A DNA stretch of 30,892 nt from Pseudomonadota bacterium (GTDB lineage Bacteria; Pseudomonadota; Gammaproteobacteria; Woeseiales; Woeseiaceae), in the NCBI GenBank assembly GCA_027295475.1, contig JAPUKV010000037.1:1-30892 (forward strand), read 5' to 3'. Of this stretch, positions 9,262 through 18,693 are shown piece after piece; within the stretch, counting starts at the first letter, position 1; each line of letters begins with the position of its first letter. Made by a program: the position numbers and the translations under genes. Below the pieces are notes generated by a model that was given only the letters and a program-made list of their open reading frames with translations, did not search any database and had not been told where the DNA came from.

Positions 9262-10361
9262 GTGTTGCAGGTTTCGAAAAATTTGCAGATCACCGGTCTA
9301 AAATTGTCCATGTCGACGAGGAACGAGTCGTGACCTTGAATCGAATTCAGTTCGATGAACTGAACATTGTCGACGACCTTGTCCATTGCAGCTGCAAGCT
9401 CTCTTTGCTGATGAATCGGGAACAAAATATCCGTGGTCACGCCGATGACAAGCGCACGGCGTAAATCGAGATTATTCAAGCCCGCCTCAATCGACCCACC
9501 GTGTTCTGTAACATCGAACAAATCCATCGCCCGCGACAAATATAAATAACAATTTGGATCAAATTGCCCTGTAAACTTGTTTGCGTGTGCCTGTAAGTAC
9601 GACTCGACCAAAAAACTGATCCCAAACGGGTCGTCAGTTTGCGACTCAGCGGGCACTTGCTCACGGCCGAATCGTCCTTCCCATTCCTGGGCTGAACGAT
9701 AGGTCATCATGCCCAGTTTTCTCGCAAGCCGCATACCGCTGACTGGACCGGACCCCGGCTCGTAATCGCCTGCATTCCAATCTGGGTCCTTGCGTACGAT
9801 TTCGCGTTGCAGCGAACGCAATGCAATCGCGAAAGGCAACGCACTCATTGATGATGAGATGGCGACAAGTGATTCACTGACCCCAGGGTAAAGAAGGCAA
9901 AAGGCAAGTGCGGTCATACCACCCATGGACGAACCAGCGACCGCGTGAAGACGATCAACCTTCAGGTGACGGAGTAGTTCATGGGCGCTATGCGCTACAT
10001 CTTCAAGCGTCAATACGGGAAAGTTCAGCCGATAACGCTCGCTTGTCTCCGGATCTGTCGATGCCGGACCCGTGGAGCCGAAGCAGCTACCTAGGGAATT
10101 CGCACAGATCACAAAATAGCGGTTGGTGTCGATTGGCTTACCAGGCCCAACCATTTCTTCCCACCAACCGGGTGACGGGTCTTCAGGGCTCGACGTTGCG
10201 TGGGCTGACGGAGAGAGGCCGGTGAACAGCAAAATAGCGTTCTCGCCGCTCCCCTCGAGTTCGCCCCATGTCTCGTACGCGATGATCGGTGATTCCAATT
10301 CACCACCACGACGCATGTTGAATCGCCCATCCAGCTTCAGTATTTTTTTTGCGCTGGTCAT
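9258..10361 (-). CDS. metX: MetX-family O-acyltransferase, probably serine (or homoserine) O-succinyltransferase
   Basis: An alpha/beta-hydrolase acyltransferase of 367 residues. The nucleophile is Ser145 in AGSSMGGMT, with Asp311 (TTDILFP) and His344 (GHDSF) completing the triad. Family landmarks GWWEEMVGPGKPIDTNRYFVI and DPFGISFLVESYL are clear. Homoserine O-acetyltransferases typically have LTGDAHV and LGGCxGTTGPSS. This protein has TGLSPSAHA and NSLGSCFGSTGPAS, the form I associate with the serine O-succinyltransferases of Xanthomonas and Lysobacter. Those enzymes make O-succinylserine for cysteine synthesis in place of CysE. Fold and active site are certain; substrate and acyl donor are inferred. 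It lies after der with a REP between them, and converges on the M23 peptidase gene, sharing 3 nt at the stops. Confidence 0.88.
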   Translation of the reverse strand: MTSAKKILKLDGRFNMRRGGELESPIIAYETWGELEGSGENAILLFTGLSPSAHATSSPEDPSPGWWEEMVGPGKPIDTNRYFVICANSLGSCFGSTGPASTDPETSERYRLNFPVLTLEDVAHSAHELLRHLKVDRLHAVAGSSMGGMTALAFCLLYPGVSESLVAISSSMSALPFAIALRSLQREIVRKDPDWNAGDYEPGSGPVSGMRLARKLGMMTYRSAQEWEGRFGREQVPAESQTDDPFGISFLVESYLQAHANKFTGQFDPNCYLYLSRAMDLFDVTEHGGSIEAGLNNLDLRRALVIGVTTDILFPIHQQRELAAAMDKVVDNVQFIELNSIQGHDSFLVDMDNFRPVICKFFETCNT

Positions 10362-10387
10362 GGAACGGTTTATATCAGCTCGCGCAC

Positions 10388-10441
10388 CGCGGCTAAAGTC
10401 GTTCCTACGAAAGCCCTTGTGTAGGAGCGACTTTAGCCGCG
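10388..10441. repeat. REP-type inverted repeat (GTAGGAGCGACTTTAGCCGCG family)
   Basis: The arms 10388-10408 and 10421-10441 are reverse complements at 20 of 21 positions, separated by 12 nt. The right arm begins GTAGGAGCGAC. It sits between the der stop and the metX-type gene, 5 nt from the der stop. Its stem differs from that of the CCCGTCAGGACGGG elements elsewhere, but the outer GTAGGAGC edge is shared. Confidence 0.85.
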
Positions 10442-10446
10442 ATTTA

Positions 10447-11853
10447 TCAGCGTTTAACGTGCTTCATTAAACGTTTGCGCTTGCGCTCCTGTCGTGGCGT
10501 CAGCTTGTTGCGCCGTCCCTTGTACGGGTTTTCACTGGTCTTGAACGACAACCGTACAGGCGTTCCTTTCAATCGAAATACCTTGCGAAATCTGTTGATC
10601 AGGTAACGCCGGTATGCTTCAGGCAAGCGCTCGGTCTGATTGCCGTGAATCACGATGACCGGCGGGTTGCGGCCACCCTGATGCGCATAGCGGAGGCGAA
10701 TACGACGGCCTCTAACCAGTGGCGGTGGATGGGCGATTACCGCCTTTTCCAGGGCTTTGTTGAGGTCCGTAGTAGACATGTCTCGCGTGGCGGCCTTATA
10801 GGCGCGTTCTGCAGCCGGCAGCAAATCTCCGACAGCGGTACCGTGCAGGGCTGAAATGGTCATGCGCTCCGCATATCCCAGGAACGGCAGTCGCCGATCC
10901 AGCTCGTCCCTGACGTGACGCCTCTGGTCCCGCGACAGACCGTCCCATTTGTTGGCAACGACGACGAGCGCCCTGCCCCGCTCCACGATCAGCCCCATCA
11001 GACTGACATCCTGCTCGGTAACGCCTTCCTGGGCATCGAGCACTGCGATGACGACCTGGGCCCGCTCCATCGCCTGCAACGCTTTGATTACACTGAATTT
11101 CTCTACTGTCTCGTGGACTTTTGCCTTGCGCCTGACGCCGGCGGTATCAATGAGCACGTAGTGTTTGTCGTCTCGCTCGAATGGCACAGCAACGCTGTCG
11201 CGGGTCGTCCCGGGCTCCTCGAAGACAACGAGCCGCTCCTCGCCGACAAGCCGGTTGATCAGCGTCGATTTGCCGACATTGGGACGCCCGATTACCGCAA
11301 TGCGAAGCGCGATTCCCGCGTCCGTCTCGGATTCTTCCGCTGCGGAGTCTCCCGGCTGATCAGAGGCGAACGGCGCAAGCACTTCATCCATGAGTGCGCC
11401 AACGCGCTCGCCGTGCGCAGCAGAAATCGCCACTGGTTCCCCGACGCCGAGCCCGTGAAACTCGCTGCAAGCGATTGCCGAATCGAGGCCCTCCGCTTTG
11501 TTGACAGCGAGCCAGCTCGATTTGGCGTGACGACGTGCCAGATCGGCGACATGTTCATCGGCCGCGGTAAGGCCCGAGCGCCCATCGACCATGACTATCG
11601 CCACGTCCGCTTCCCGCAGCGCGCGTTCGGTTTGCTCGACCATCAACTCCTTGATGCCGACCTCGCCGCCGGCAACGCCGCCCGTGTCTATGACGAGGTA
11701 AGGAACCGGGCCGAGCTTGCCAAAGCCATACTGACGGTCTCGCGTCAGTCCCGGATAATCGGCAACCAGCGCGTCACGCGACCGGGTCAGGCGGTTGAAT
11801 AACGTCGATTTGCCGACATTCGGCCGACCGATGAGTGCAATGACAGGCAGCAT
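10447..11853 (-). CDS. der: GTPase Der (EngA), 50S ribosome assembly
   Basis: Der is a double GTPase needed for maturation of the large ribosomal subunit. Domain 1 has a P-loop GRPNVGKS (9-16), DTGG (56-59) and NKAE (118-121). Domain 2 has GRPNVGKS (189-196), DTAG (236-239) and NKWD (301-304). The C-terminal KH-like domain (about 355-440) contains [16 protein letters not shown] and ends in a very basic tail ([17 protein letters not shown]). The G4 of domain 1 carries Glu where Asp is usual. The 468 residues are normal length. It lies 37 nt downstream of bamB, the conserved hisS-yfgM-bamB-der order. Confidence 0.98.
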   Translation of the reverse strand: MLPVIALIGRPNVGKSTLFNRLTRSRDALVADYPGLTRDRQYGFGKLGPVPYLVIDTGGVAGGEVGIKELMVEQTERALREADVAIVMVDGRSGLTAADEHVADLARRHAKSSWLAVNKAEGLDSAIACSEFHGLGVGEPVAISAAHGERVGALMDEVLAPFASDQPGDSAAEESETDAGIALRIAVIGRPNVGKSTLINRLVGEERLVVFEEPGTTRDSVAVPFERDDKHYVLIDTAGVRRKAKVHETVEKFSVIKALQAMERAQVVIAVLDAQEGVTEQDVSLMGLIVERGRALVVVANKWDGLSRDQRRHVRDELDRRLPFLGYAERMTISALHGTAVGDLLPAAERAYKAATRDMSTTDLNKALEKAVIAHPPPLVRGRRIRLRYAHQGGRNPPVIVIHGNQTERLPEAYRRYLINRFRKVFRLKGTPVRLSFKTSENPYKGRRNKLTPRQERKRKRLMKHVKR

Positions 11854-11890
11854 TTGATTTAACCGAAGCCATCGTGGCCTGGTGGTCCAA

Positions 11891-13099
11891 CTAGGTTTCC
11901 TCGGCCGCTATGTCTGGCGCGTCACGTTTTCTCTCGGGCCGCCGGACCGCATAGGCTTCGAGCTTACCGGACTCGCTTTGCACGTAAAGCCGGTCACCAA
12001 TCACAACCGGTGCTCCCGACAACAGTCCTTTGCCGACGCGGATTCTCGCAACCGGGCGACCATCGATATTGCTGAACAGGTGGACGTAACCCTCCAGGTC
12101 ACCGATTGCAACGGCGTTGTCGAATGCGACGGGCGACGTCGGCTCCCGCCGCAATAGCGCATCCTGACGCCAGACGTCAGTGCCGTTGCGCCGCAACAGC
12201 GCAATAAGTTCTCCGGATTCATCAATCGAATAGACATTAGCGAAATCAACGCCTACGCCAACATGGGTCGAGATGTCCCTCGCCCAAATAATTTGTCCGG
12301 ACTCCGACGCAACAGCTGCAAGCCTCCCTTGATATCCTGCAGCGTAGATATCCTGGCCAATTACCGCCATCGAACCGTCTACATCGACCAGGCGATCGAG
12401 ATCTGACCGACCCGACGGCGGCGATAACATTGCCTCCCACTGCGTCACACCCGAGCTGAGGTTAGTGCCCACGAGACGCCCGTTGTCAAATCCCGCGACA
12501 ACCGTTGTGCCGACAATGACCGGTGATGAGGTACCGCGCAAAGTAAGACGCGGCAGACTTTGCTCGATCGACCATTGTTCTTTACCGTCAAACACAGAAT
12601 AAACCTGCAGCTTTCCATCGATCGTTTGCACGACGACGGAGCCGTTTCTTATCAGCGGTCGGGAAAGTGATTCACCATTGATGTTAATCCGCCAGAGTTC
12701 GTGGCCATCGTTGGCAGCAAGACAAATGAGGTCGCCGTCGCTGCCGGCAACAATCACATAATTTTCTCCGGCACCGGGACCGCCCGATAACAACACGTCG
12801 ACTTCGACCCGCCAGATTTTCTTGCCAGTCTCGGGATCGAAAGCAGTTACAACGCCGTTATGACTTGCAGCGTAAATTCGATCGCCATCTCCTGCCGGTG
12901 ATAGTCCGACTCTTAGGAACTCAGACCCTTTACCAAGCTTGGCCGACCAGATTTTCTTGATCGGCAACGTCGCTTCGAATTTGATCAGCTCTTTCGGCGG
13001 CAATACGTCGTCGTCGCCGCCGAACAGGCCGCAGCCTGCAATCAGGCCCATTACGCCCGCGGCTGTGCCAAACAGTAAAAGGCGGCTCAGGAATCTCAT
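11891..13099 (-). CDS. bamB: outer membrane protein assembly factor BamB
   Basis: BamB is the beta-propeller lipoprotein of the BAM complex that inserts beta-barrel proteins in the outer membrane. The signal peptide ends in the lipobox LIAGC (Cys23), followed by GLFGGDDD. The rest is repeated PQQ-type blades with the pattern G-x-x-x-ALDxxxGxxxW ([42 protein letters not shown]). The 402 residues are typical. The start makes an ATGA overlap with the yfgM stop, so the two envelope genes are coupled. The C-terminal [12 protein letters not shown] is a short unconserved tail. Confidence 0.96.
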   Translation of the reverse strand: MRFLSRLLLFGTAAGVMGLIAGCGLFGGDDDVLPPKELIKFEATLPIKKIWSAKLGKGSEFLRVGLSPAGDGDRIYAASHNGVVTAFDPETGKKIWRVEVDVLLSGGPGAGENYVIVAGSDGDLICLAANDGHELWRININGESLSRPLIRNGSVVVQTIDGKLQVYSVFDGKEQWSIEQSLPRLTLRGTSSPVIVGTTVVAGFDNGRLVGTNLSSGVTQWEAMLSPPSGRSDLDRLVDVDGSMAVIGQDIYAAGYQGRLAAVASESGQIIWARDISTHVGVGVDFANVYSIDESGELIALLRRNGTDVWRQDALLRREPTSPVAFDNAVAIGDLEGYVHLFSNIDGRPVARIRVGKGLLSGAPVVIGDRLYVQSESGKLEAYAVRRPERKRDAPDIAAEET

Positions 13100-13863
13100 T
13101 GACTGTCCCCGGACTCAACCGCAGGTTCGACAACTTCGTCGGCCGCAGGTTCGACAGATGTGTCGGCCGCAGGTTCGACAGATTCATCGGCCGCGGGCTC
13201 CTCGGACGCTGCCTCTTCCAGGGCAGGTTCATCGTCCGGCAGATCGACAATTTTCATCTGAATCAGAGATCGATTGACCGTTGGTGCCCTGGGGTCGTCA
13301 GCCATTGCACGTGCGTAGGCAGCCGCAGCGTCCGGGATTTGTCCCAGGGCGGCGTGCGCGTCACCAAGAAGCTCGTCGTATCTTGCCGCAAAAGCAGTAT
13401 CTTCAAAGCCCGAGAGCAAATCGACGACCTCCTGCGGCTGCTCCTGGTAGAGGTATATCTTGGCCAGCCGAAGCCGGCCGACCATCTGCGTTTCGGTACC
13501 CCCGCGTATCGCCAGCAGTGCTTCGAGCGTATCCGCTGCATCCTGATCACGGCCCCTGTCCATATAGAGTCTGGCCATTGCAAGCCTCGCCAGTGCCGCA
13601 TAGCTCGTCGACGCGTAGTTTTCGTACAACTCCTTTGCGTTGGCCTCGGCTGCATCGACCATGCCGCCACTGACTTGATTTGCCAGCGTCTCGTAGCGAG
13701 CTGACGCCTCCAGCCGTGCCGTCAGCCGATATTCCTTCCATTGATGCCAGCCAACCAGTATGCCGACACCGAGCACAATGCCGCCAATCACGAAGCGGCC
13801 GTTCTCCCGCCACCAGTCTCGCATCGCCTCAATTTGTTCTTTTTCCGATAGTAGTTCGACCAC
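13096..13863 (-). CDS. yfgM: YfgM-like ancillary SecYEG translocon subunit
   Basis: The 255-residue protein has a short cytoplasmic N-terminus (MVELLSEKEQIEAMRDWWRENG), one membrane span (about 23-40) and a periplasmic TPR-like helical domain (about 45-205). In E. coli YfgM binds SecYEG with PpiD and acts in periplasmic chaperone traffic. The conserved N-terminal EQIEAMRDWWRENG and the hisS-yfgM-bamB-der order support the call. The C-terminal 45 residues are low-complexity and acidic, made of 8-residue repeats of the VEPAADES type encoded by a 24-bp DNA repeat. E. coli YfgM, about 206 residues, lacks this tail. It starts 24 nt after hisS. Confidence 0.9.
   Translation of the reverse strand: MVELLSEKEQIEAMRDWWRENGRFVIGGIVLGVGILVGWHQWKEYRLTARLEASARYETLANQVSGGMVDAAEANAKELYENYASTSYAALARLAMARLYMDRGRDQDAADTLEALLAIRGGTETQMVGRLRLAKIYLYQEQPQEVVDLLSGFEDTAFAARYDELLGDAHAALGQIPDAAAAYARAMADDPRAPTVNRSLIQMKIVDLPDDEPALEEAASEEPAADESVEPAADTSVEPAADEVVEPAVESGDSQ
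13119..13198. repeat. 24-bp in-frame tandem repeat in the yfgM 3' end
   Basis: The motif CCGCAGGTTCGACA recurs at 13119, 13143 and 13167, with a diverged fourth copy at 13191 (CCGCGGGCTCC), an exact 24-bp period. On the coding strand it encodes VEPAADES, VEPAADTS, VEPAADEV and VEPAVESG. Because the period is a multiple of three, copy-number change would lengthen or shorten the acidic tail without a frameshift. Confidence 0.85.
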
Positions 13864-13887
13864 AAATTACGCCCTTGTATATCCAAT

Positions 13888-15219
13888 CTATTTCTTTGCT
13901 GTTGAAACAGGATCCCGGTCTGCACTCCGGTGATGAAGTCCCGAGTCTTCATTCCGTTGCAGCCGGCCAGCTAGCTCGACGGCCAGATGCTCAAGCGCAA
14001 CGCTTGCCTGATCCTGATCAGTCCGCAGGGGCTTCAGCCCGGCCCGGTTCTCCGCAACCTCGTCGTCGCCGAGTACCAAAGCAAATTCTGCGCCGCTTTT
14101 GTCGGCACGCTTCAGTTGTGACTTGAAACTACCGCCACCCAGGTTCAATTCTATGCGTATGCCGGCAATCGCCTCTCGAAGATTTTCGGCAATTTCGAAG
14201 CCTCGGCCGAGTGCAGCGTCGCCAACCGCCACGATATACACGTCCGGGCCCGCATCCGGCGCCTTACCGCCGCATTCCTCGAACAGGCCGACAAGTCGCT
14301 CCACACCCATCGCCCAGCCGATAGCCGGAGTCGATCTGCCGCCGAGTTTTTCGACCAGGCCATCGTAACGGCCGCCTGCGCAGATCGCACCCTGAGACCC
14401 CAGGGCGTCGGTAGCCCACTCGAATACCGTCCGATTGTAATAGTCCAGCCCTCTGACGAGTCTCGGATTGACGCTGTACGAGATGCCTGCGGCATCCAGC
14501 AGCGCTTTCAGCGCCGCAAAATGCTGCGCCGATTCATCGTCGAGGTAGTCGAGCATGACCGGCGCATCCGCGATAAGCTCCTGCATGTCAGGATTCTTGC
14601 TGTCCAGGATACGAAGCGGGTTCTGCTCGAGGCGGCGAATACTATCTTCATCCAGCTCCGATTTCACGGCTAAAAAGTAATTGACGAGCGATTCACGATA
14701 TTTTCGGCGGGTTTCCGGGGATCCCAGCGAATTCAGCTCGAGCATCAGGCGGGACAAACCCAGTTCCTGCCACATCCTGGCGGACATGATGATCAGTTCC
14801 GCGTCCACATCCGGTCCGGCGTAGCCCATCGCCTCGACATCGATCTGATGAAATTGGCGGTAGCGCCCTCTTTGCGGTTTCTCGTAGCGGAACATCGGAC
14901 CGGCCGTCCAGAGTTTCTGCCGTTGATTGTGGAAAAGCCCGTGACTGATACCGGCACGCACCATCCCGGCGGTCGCCTCAGGGCGCATCGTCACGCTCTC
15001 TTCGTTGCGGTCAAGGAAGGTGTACATTTCCTTCTCGACAATATCCGTAACCTCGCCGATAGAGCGGCGAAACAATTCAGTCTGCTCGAGGATGGGCACG
15101 CGAATTTCCTGATAGCCATACGACTCGATTACGTCACGAACGGTCGACTCCACAAAACGCCAGGTGCCGGACGCCCCCGGAAGCAAATCATTCATTCCGC
15201 GAATGGCTTTAGGTTTCAC
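13888..15219 (-). CDS. hisS: histidyl-tRNA synthetase
   Basis: A class II synthetase charging tRNA-His. The N-terminal [11 protein letters not shown] and motif 1 (about 30-60) are present. Motif 2 lies around [20 protein letters not shown]. The histidine-specific loops are [15 protein letters not shown] and [14 protein letters not shown], with motif 3 in [12 protein letters not shown]. An anticodon-binding domain follows (about 330-425). The 443 residues are slightly longer than E. coli's 424 because of a C-terminal tail ([22 protein letters not shown]). It lies 37 nt after rodZ; ispG, which often stands between them, is absent. Confidence 0.97.
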   Translation of the reverse strand: MKPKAIRGMNDLLPGASGTWRFVESTVRDVIESYGYQEIRVPILEQTELFRRSIGEVTDIVEKEMYTFLDRNEESVTMRPEATAGMVRAGISHGLFHNQRQKLWTAGPMFRYEKPQRGRYRQFHQIDVEAMGYAGPDVDAELIIMSARMWQELGLSRLMLELNSLGSPETRRKYRESLVNYFLAVKSELDEDSIRRLEQNPLRILDSKNPDMQELIADAPVMLDYLDDESAQHFAALKALLDAAGISYSVNPRLVRGLDYYNRTVFEWATDALGSQGAICAGGRYDGLVEKLGGRSTPAIGWAMGVERLVGLFEECGGKAPDAGPDVYIVAVGDAALGRGFEIAENLREAIAGIRIELNLGGGSFKSQLKRADKSGAEFALVLGDDEVAENRAGLKPLRTDQDQASVALEHLAVELAGRLQRNEDSGLHHRSADRDPVSTAKK

Positions 15220-15256
15220 AACAAATCATCCCAATGGACCGCGACAAACGGAATGA

Positions 15257-16198
15257 CTACAGGCCGAAGATGGTCAGTCTGGCCATATTGCCGCGGCGGT
15301 TCGCGGCCGGGATACTGTAATCGAATCCGTCTACTCGGACGCTGACATTCGAGCTGTTGCCAAGCAGCACGCGAAGCGGCTCGGCACCGTTCAGCGTCAC
15401 GGACCGGCCTTCGACGGCAAGGTCGAAATACAGGCGGCGCCCCGTCGCATCGGTAACTTCCGTCCAGCAATCCCCGGTGAAAGAAAGTACGAGCTCGACG
15501 CTGCTGCCAACCGCGACATTACTGTCGGATGCTATCTGCTCTGCCGCAACCAGGCCGAACTGAGCTTCGGGCGCCGGTTCCCCCGCAAAGACCAGCGGTT
15601 CTTCCGCGAGATCGGCCGTCGCTTCATCATCGGGAGGCGGCGCACTGTCATCCACATCAGGGGCTGCATCTTCCTGCGGCTCGGACGGACCGTTTTCGCG
15701 TTCAGATGGATCGATTTCACGATCAGCCTCGAATGGAGCCAGGGTTGCCGGCTGCAAGGTGACGCGCTCCACCGTCTGCTCCAGGCCGAACCACCACCAG
15801 GCCGCGAGGGCACCCACAAGAATGACGACAACTCCGGACACCCAGGGCCCTATCCATATCTCACGGGGTTCTTTCCGTCGTGGTCCTACAACCGGCGGTG
15901 CGCCGGCAGAGCGATTCAACTCACTGTAATCCGCAAGTATCTCGTCGACCGGGACGCCAACGAGTTCAGCATATTTGCGCATATGACCTTTGGCGAACAC
16001 CGGCGCCCCGAGCTCGTCGAAGCGATTCTCCTCGAGGGCGCGCACCATCGGCTCGTCAATATGCAGTTCTTTTGCTATTTCAAAAACGGAAATGCCGCGC
16101 GTGCGCCTGGTCTGCGCCAGCCGCTCGCCGCCGACCGGGCTGGCAGCGCCATCCCGGGCCGAGTCATGCATCTGATTGGAACCTTCTGCGGGGGTCAT
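15257..16198 (-). CDS. rodZ: cytoskeletal/cell-shape protein RodZ
   Basis: RodZ links MreB filaments to the cell-wall elongation machinery. With the ATG at 16198 it has 313 residues: a helix-turn-helix domain of the RodZ type (about 23-85; GERLAQTRRTRGISVFEIAKEL, PVFAKGHMRKYAELVGV), a membrane span (about 115-138), an acidic Pro-rich periplasmic linker (about 155-212) and a C-terminal domain (about 230-313; LSFTGDCWTEVTDATGRRLYFDL). The frame is open further upstream to 16390, but that part overlaps pilW and shows no homology, so it is rejected. Only 1 nt separates its ATG from the pilW stop, so the genes form an operon. Confidence 0.93.
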   Translation of the reverse strand: MTPAEGSNQMHDSARDGAASPVGGERLAQTRRTRGISVFEIAKELHIDEPMVRALEENRFDELGAPVFAKGHMRKYAELVGVPVDEILADYSELNRSAGAPPVVGPRRKEPREIWIGPWVSGVVVILVGALAAWWWFGLEQTVERVTLQPATLAPFEADREIDPSERENGPSEPQEDAAPDVDDSAPPPDDEATADLAEEPLVFAGEPAPEAQFGLVAAEQIASDSNVAVGSSVELVLSFTGDCWTEVTDATGRRLYFDLAVEGRSVTLNGAEPLRVLLGNSSNVSVRVDGFDYSIPAANRRGNMARLTIFGL

Positions 16199-16199
16199 G

Positions 16200-16961
16200 C
16201 TATCGCGTTTCCAGTATCCGTCTCGCTTCGAGCGAATTCGGGAACTCGCGCAGTAACTGATTCGCGTAATCCGAACTGGCGCGATCGTCGCCGAGGGCTT
16301 CTTCGACTTGTACACCCAGATACAACGTCGACGCGGACGTTTTGTTACGTTCATGGTATCGCTGCAGGAATGCACGCGCGTGCAAGTCATTACCGGTCTT
16401 GTGTTTCAGGGCCGCAAGTTGCATAAGCGCCTCACCGTGGGACGGCTTTTCCTGTAACGCGGCGCGGAAATATTTTTCTGCCCTTCCGTAGTCCGGTTTC
16501 TGGGTCATGCAAGCGCCGGCATTCGTCATCAAGAGTTCGGGGAATTCATTCCCCTTTATCTCCAAGGCTCGATCGAATTGCTTCATCGCCTCGTCAAAAC
16601 GCTGCTGCCGGCACAAGAAAACAGCGTAGGCATTTCGAGTGTCATAATTATTCGGGGCAAAACGTACGGCTTCGTTGTAATGCTCTGTAGCAAACCGAAA
16701 GTTGTCCAACTGCTCGTAAGTCAACGCGAGCGCCATGTGAGCTTTCGCCAACTTTGGATCGATCTCGAGCGCGAGCTTCAGACGATCTTTCGCCAGATGA
16801 TAACTACCGTTTCGGTAGTATCTGGCGCCGAGTTCATAATACTGTTCTGCAGCATCCTCACCGGGCTCAAACGTGTGCCGTGTATTCGTCGTCGATGACA
16901 TGCAGCCCGCCGTCAGCAAGAAGGCGGCACTGCCTATAAGAATTCCGCTAATCGTCTTCAC
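16200..16961 (-). CDS. pilW: type IV pilus biogenesis lipoprotein PilW/PilF
   Basis: PilF/PilW is the TPR lipoprotein that places and stabilises the PilQ secretin in the outer membrane. It has 253 residues. The signal peptide ends in the lipobox LTAGC (Cys20). Six TPR-like units follow, among them YYELGARYYRNGSYHLAKDRL, AHMALALTYEQLDNFRFA, AVFLCRQQRFDEAMKQFDRAL and NAGACMTQKPDYGRAEKYF. The start codon is GTG (16961-16959), overlapping the rlmN stop as GTGA. No other pilus genes lie in the window. The rlmN-pilW-rodZ position is the usual one in pseudomonads and relatives. Confidence 0.92.
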   Translation of the reverse strand: MKTISGILIGSAAFLLTAGCMSSTTNTRHTFEPGEDAAEQYYELGARYYRNGSYHLAKDRLKLALEIDPKLAKAHMALALTYEQLDNFRFATEHYNEAVRFAPNNYDTRNAYAVFLCRQQRFDEAMKQFDRALEIKGNEFPELLMTNAGACMTQKPDYGRAEKYFRAALQEKPSHGEALMQLAALKHKTGNDLHARAFLQRYHERNKTSASTLYLGVQVEEALGDDRASSDYANQLLREFPNSLEARRILETR

Positions 16962-18064
16962 GCCATTGCTGTCCTAGTCGTCTTTTCGCTCAGCCTGACT
17001 CGTACCCGATCACTAACCTTACCAGCTAGCTGGCCGCAGGCTGCATCAATATCTTCTCCCCTTGTCTTGCGGGTCGTCGTCACCAGCCCCTTTTGTCTGA
17101 GGCGATCCTGAAACCGGGCGATGTGGGCCCTGTCGGAGCGGGCAAACTCGTTGCCCGCAAACGAATTGAATGGAATCAAGTTCACCTTCGCCGGCCGGTC
17201 TTTCAAGAGGTCGTATAGCTCGTCCGCGAGAGCCAGCGAATCATTGACGCCTTCAAGCATGACGTACTCAAAGGTTATAAACCGATTTGAGTGCTTGGCC
17301 GCATAGCGCCAGCAGGCGTCGAGCAACTCTTCGATGGGGTGGACTTTGTTGATCGGCACAAGTCGGTCCCGTAGCTCGTCATTCGGGGCATGTAAGGATA
17401 CCGCGAGGGACACATTGCATTCGTCTCCGAGCCGCTCAATACCCGGCACAAGGCCGGACGTGCTGATCGTCACTTTGCGGCGGGACAAGCCGTAGGCAAA
17501 GTCAGTCAACAACAAATCGAGCACGGGAAGCACGCTGCGATAATTTGCAAGCGGCTCACCCATGCCCATGAAAACGACGTTGGTGATTGCAGGTTTACCA
17601 TTCGCCCTCGGCGGCAACACCTTGTTCGCATGCCAGACCTGGCCGATGATCTCAGCAGATATCAGGTTGCGGTTAAATCCCTGTGCTCCGGTTGCGCAAA
17701 ACGCACAGTCAAGCGCGCAACCAACTTGCGAGGAAATACACAGCGTGCCGCGGCCGGACTCCGGAATGAATACTGTTTCCACCGCCTGGCCTGAACCCGA
17801 TTCGAACAGCCACTTGATCGTGCCGTCGGCGGATTTTTTTTCTGAAATCGTTATCGGTACTTCGATCTTCGCAACCAGCTCCAGGTGCTCGCGAAGGCTC
17901 TTCGACAAATCCGTCATCAGTTCGAAATCTGTAATGCGCCGCTGGTGTATCCACGGGAGAAGCTGACGGGCACGAAATGGTCTTTCCCCCTTTTCTGCGA
18001 AAAAGGACTCGAGCGCGCGTTGCGGCAAACCGAGCAGGTTTAGTTTTTTAGCTGTGGCATCCAT
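16958..18064 (-). CDS. rlmN: dual-specificity 23S rRNA/tRNA adenine-C2 methyltransferase RlmN
   Basis: A radical-SAM methylase that makes m2A2503 in 23S rRNA and m2A37 in some tRNAs. It has 368 residues. The [4Fe-4S] ligands are Cys116, Cys120 and Cys123 (CALDCAFC). The resolving cysteine for the methyl-protein intermediate is in DIDAACGQLAG (Cys343). GMGEPLANY, the SAM-binding GGE-type motif, and LAVSLHAPNDELRDRLVPIN are characteristic. It follows ndk by 28 nt and overlaps pilW, matching the conserved ndk-rlmN-pilW-rodZ order. Confidence 0.98.
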   Translation of the reverse strand: MDATAKKLNLLGLPQRALESFFAEKGERPFRARQLLPWIHQRRITDFELMTDLSKSLREHLELVAKIEVPITISEKKSADGTIKWLFESGSGQAVETVFIPESGRGTLCISSQVGCALDCAFCATGAQGFNRNLISAEIIGQVWHANKVLPPRANGKPAITNVVFMGMGEPLANYRSVLPVLDLLLTDFAYGLSRRKVTISTSGLVPGIERLGDECNVSLAVSLHAPNDELRDRLVPINKVHPIEELLDACWRYAAKHSNRFITFEYVMLEGVNDSLALADELYDLLKDRPAKVNLIPFNSFAGNEFARSDRAHIARFQDRLRQKGLVTTTRKTRGEDIDAACGQLAGKVSDRVRVRLSEKTTRTAMA

Positions 18065-18092
18065 CGATACGATTCAATAACTATTGCAAGAA

Positions 18093-18524
18093 CTATTTGC
18101 TGCGTGGACAAATCCCGTCGTCGCCGAAGAAAAACGCAATTTCCTGTGCCGCTGTCTCGGCTCCGTCAGAGCCATGCACGATATTCTCTTCAATACTTTC
18201 GGCAAATTCCGCGCGAATGGTTCCCTTTTCAGCCTCTGCCGGATTGGTCGCCCCCATGATTTCCCGATTCCTGTTTATCGCATTCTCACCCTCAAGCGCC
18301 TGGACCATTACCGGCCCGGACGTCATGTACCTGACAAGGTCGTTATAGAACGGTCGTTCCTTGTGAACAGCATAAAAATCCTCTGCCCGTTCCTTTGACA
18401 ATTGGACCATTCTGGCGGCGACGATTTGCAGGCCGGCTTTTTCAAAATGGCCGTAAATCTTGCCAATCAGATTTTTTTGAACTCCATCGGGTTTGATTAT
18501 TGAGAGCGTCTGCTCGACGGACAT
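18093..18524 (-). CDS. ndk: nucleoside diphosphate kinase
   Basis: Ndk transfers the gamma phosphate of ATP to nucleoside diphosphates. The 143 residues match E. coli exactly in length. The phosphorylated histidine is His117 in NIVHGSDG, and [13 protein letters not shown] and RERPFY-type ([10 protein letters not shown]) segments are present. A strong Shine-Dalgarno AAGGAA (18536-18531) stands 6 nt before the ATG, and a CATAAT hexamer (18547-18542) could serve as a -10, so it may have its own promoter. The 169-nt gap to iscA holds no convincing gene. Confidence 0.98.
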   Translation of the reverse strand: MSVEQTLSIIKPDGVQKNLIGKIYGHFEKAGLQIVAARMVQLSKERAEDFYAVHKERPFYNDLVRYMTSGPVMVQALEGENAINRNREIMGATNPAEAEKGTIRAEFAESIEENIVHGSDGAETAAQEIAFFFGDDGICPRSK

Positions 18525-18693
18525 ACATGATTCCTTGATTTATTATGCTTTGAAAACCGGACCCGGAGACGTGCCGACCACGCGTAAACCCTCAATTTTA
18601 CTCGGATAATTGGCCCCAGGCAACGCAGCAGGTTTTGCCTTGGTCGCTGCAATCAGACTCGAGATTCCGGCCAGAGACGCCGGGGCGGGACGG

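Noticed and set aside
10915..11802. 295-codon open frame on the plus strand
   Set aside because: It lies antisense within der, whose motifs are unmistakable. Long antisense frames are expected in GC-rich DNA.
16199..16390. N-terminal extension of rodZ by 64 residues
   Set aside because: It overlaps pilW in another frame and shows no RodZ similarity; the ATG at 16198 gives a normal RodZ.
18616..18643. Hairpin AGGCAA/TTGCCT as a terminator after iscA
   Set aside because: The stem is short and imperfect and no T-tract follows on the minus strand.
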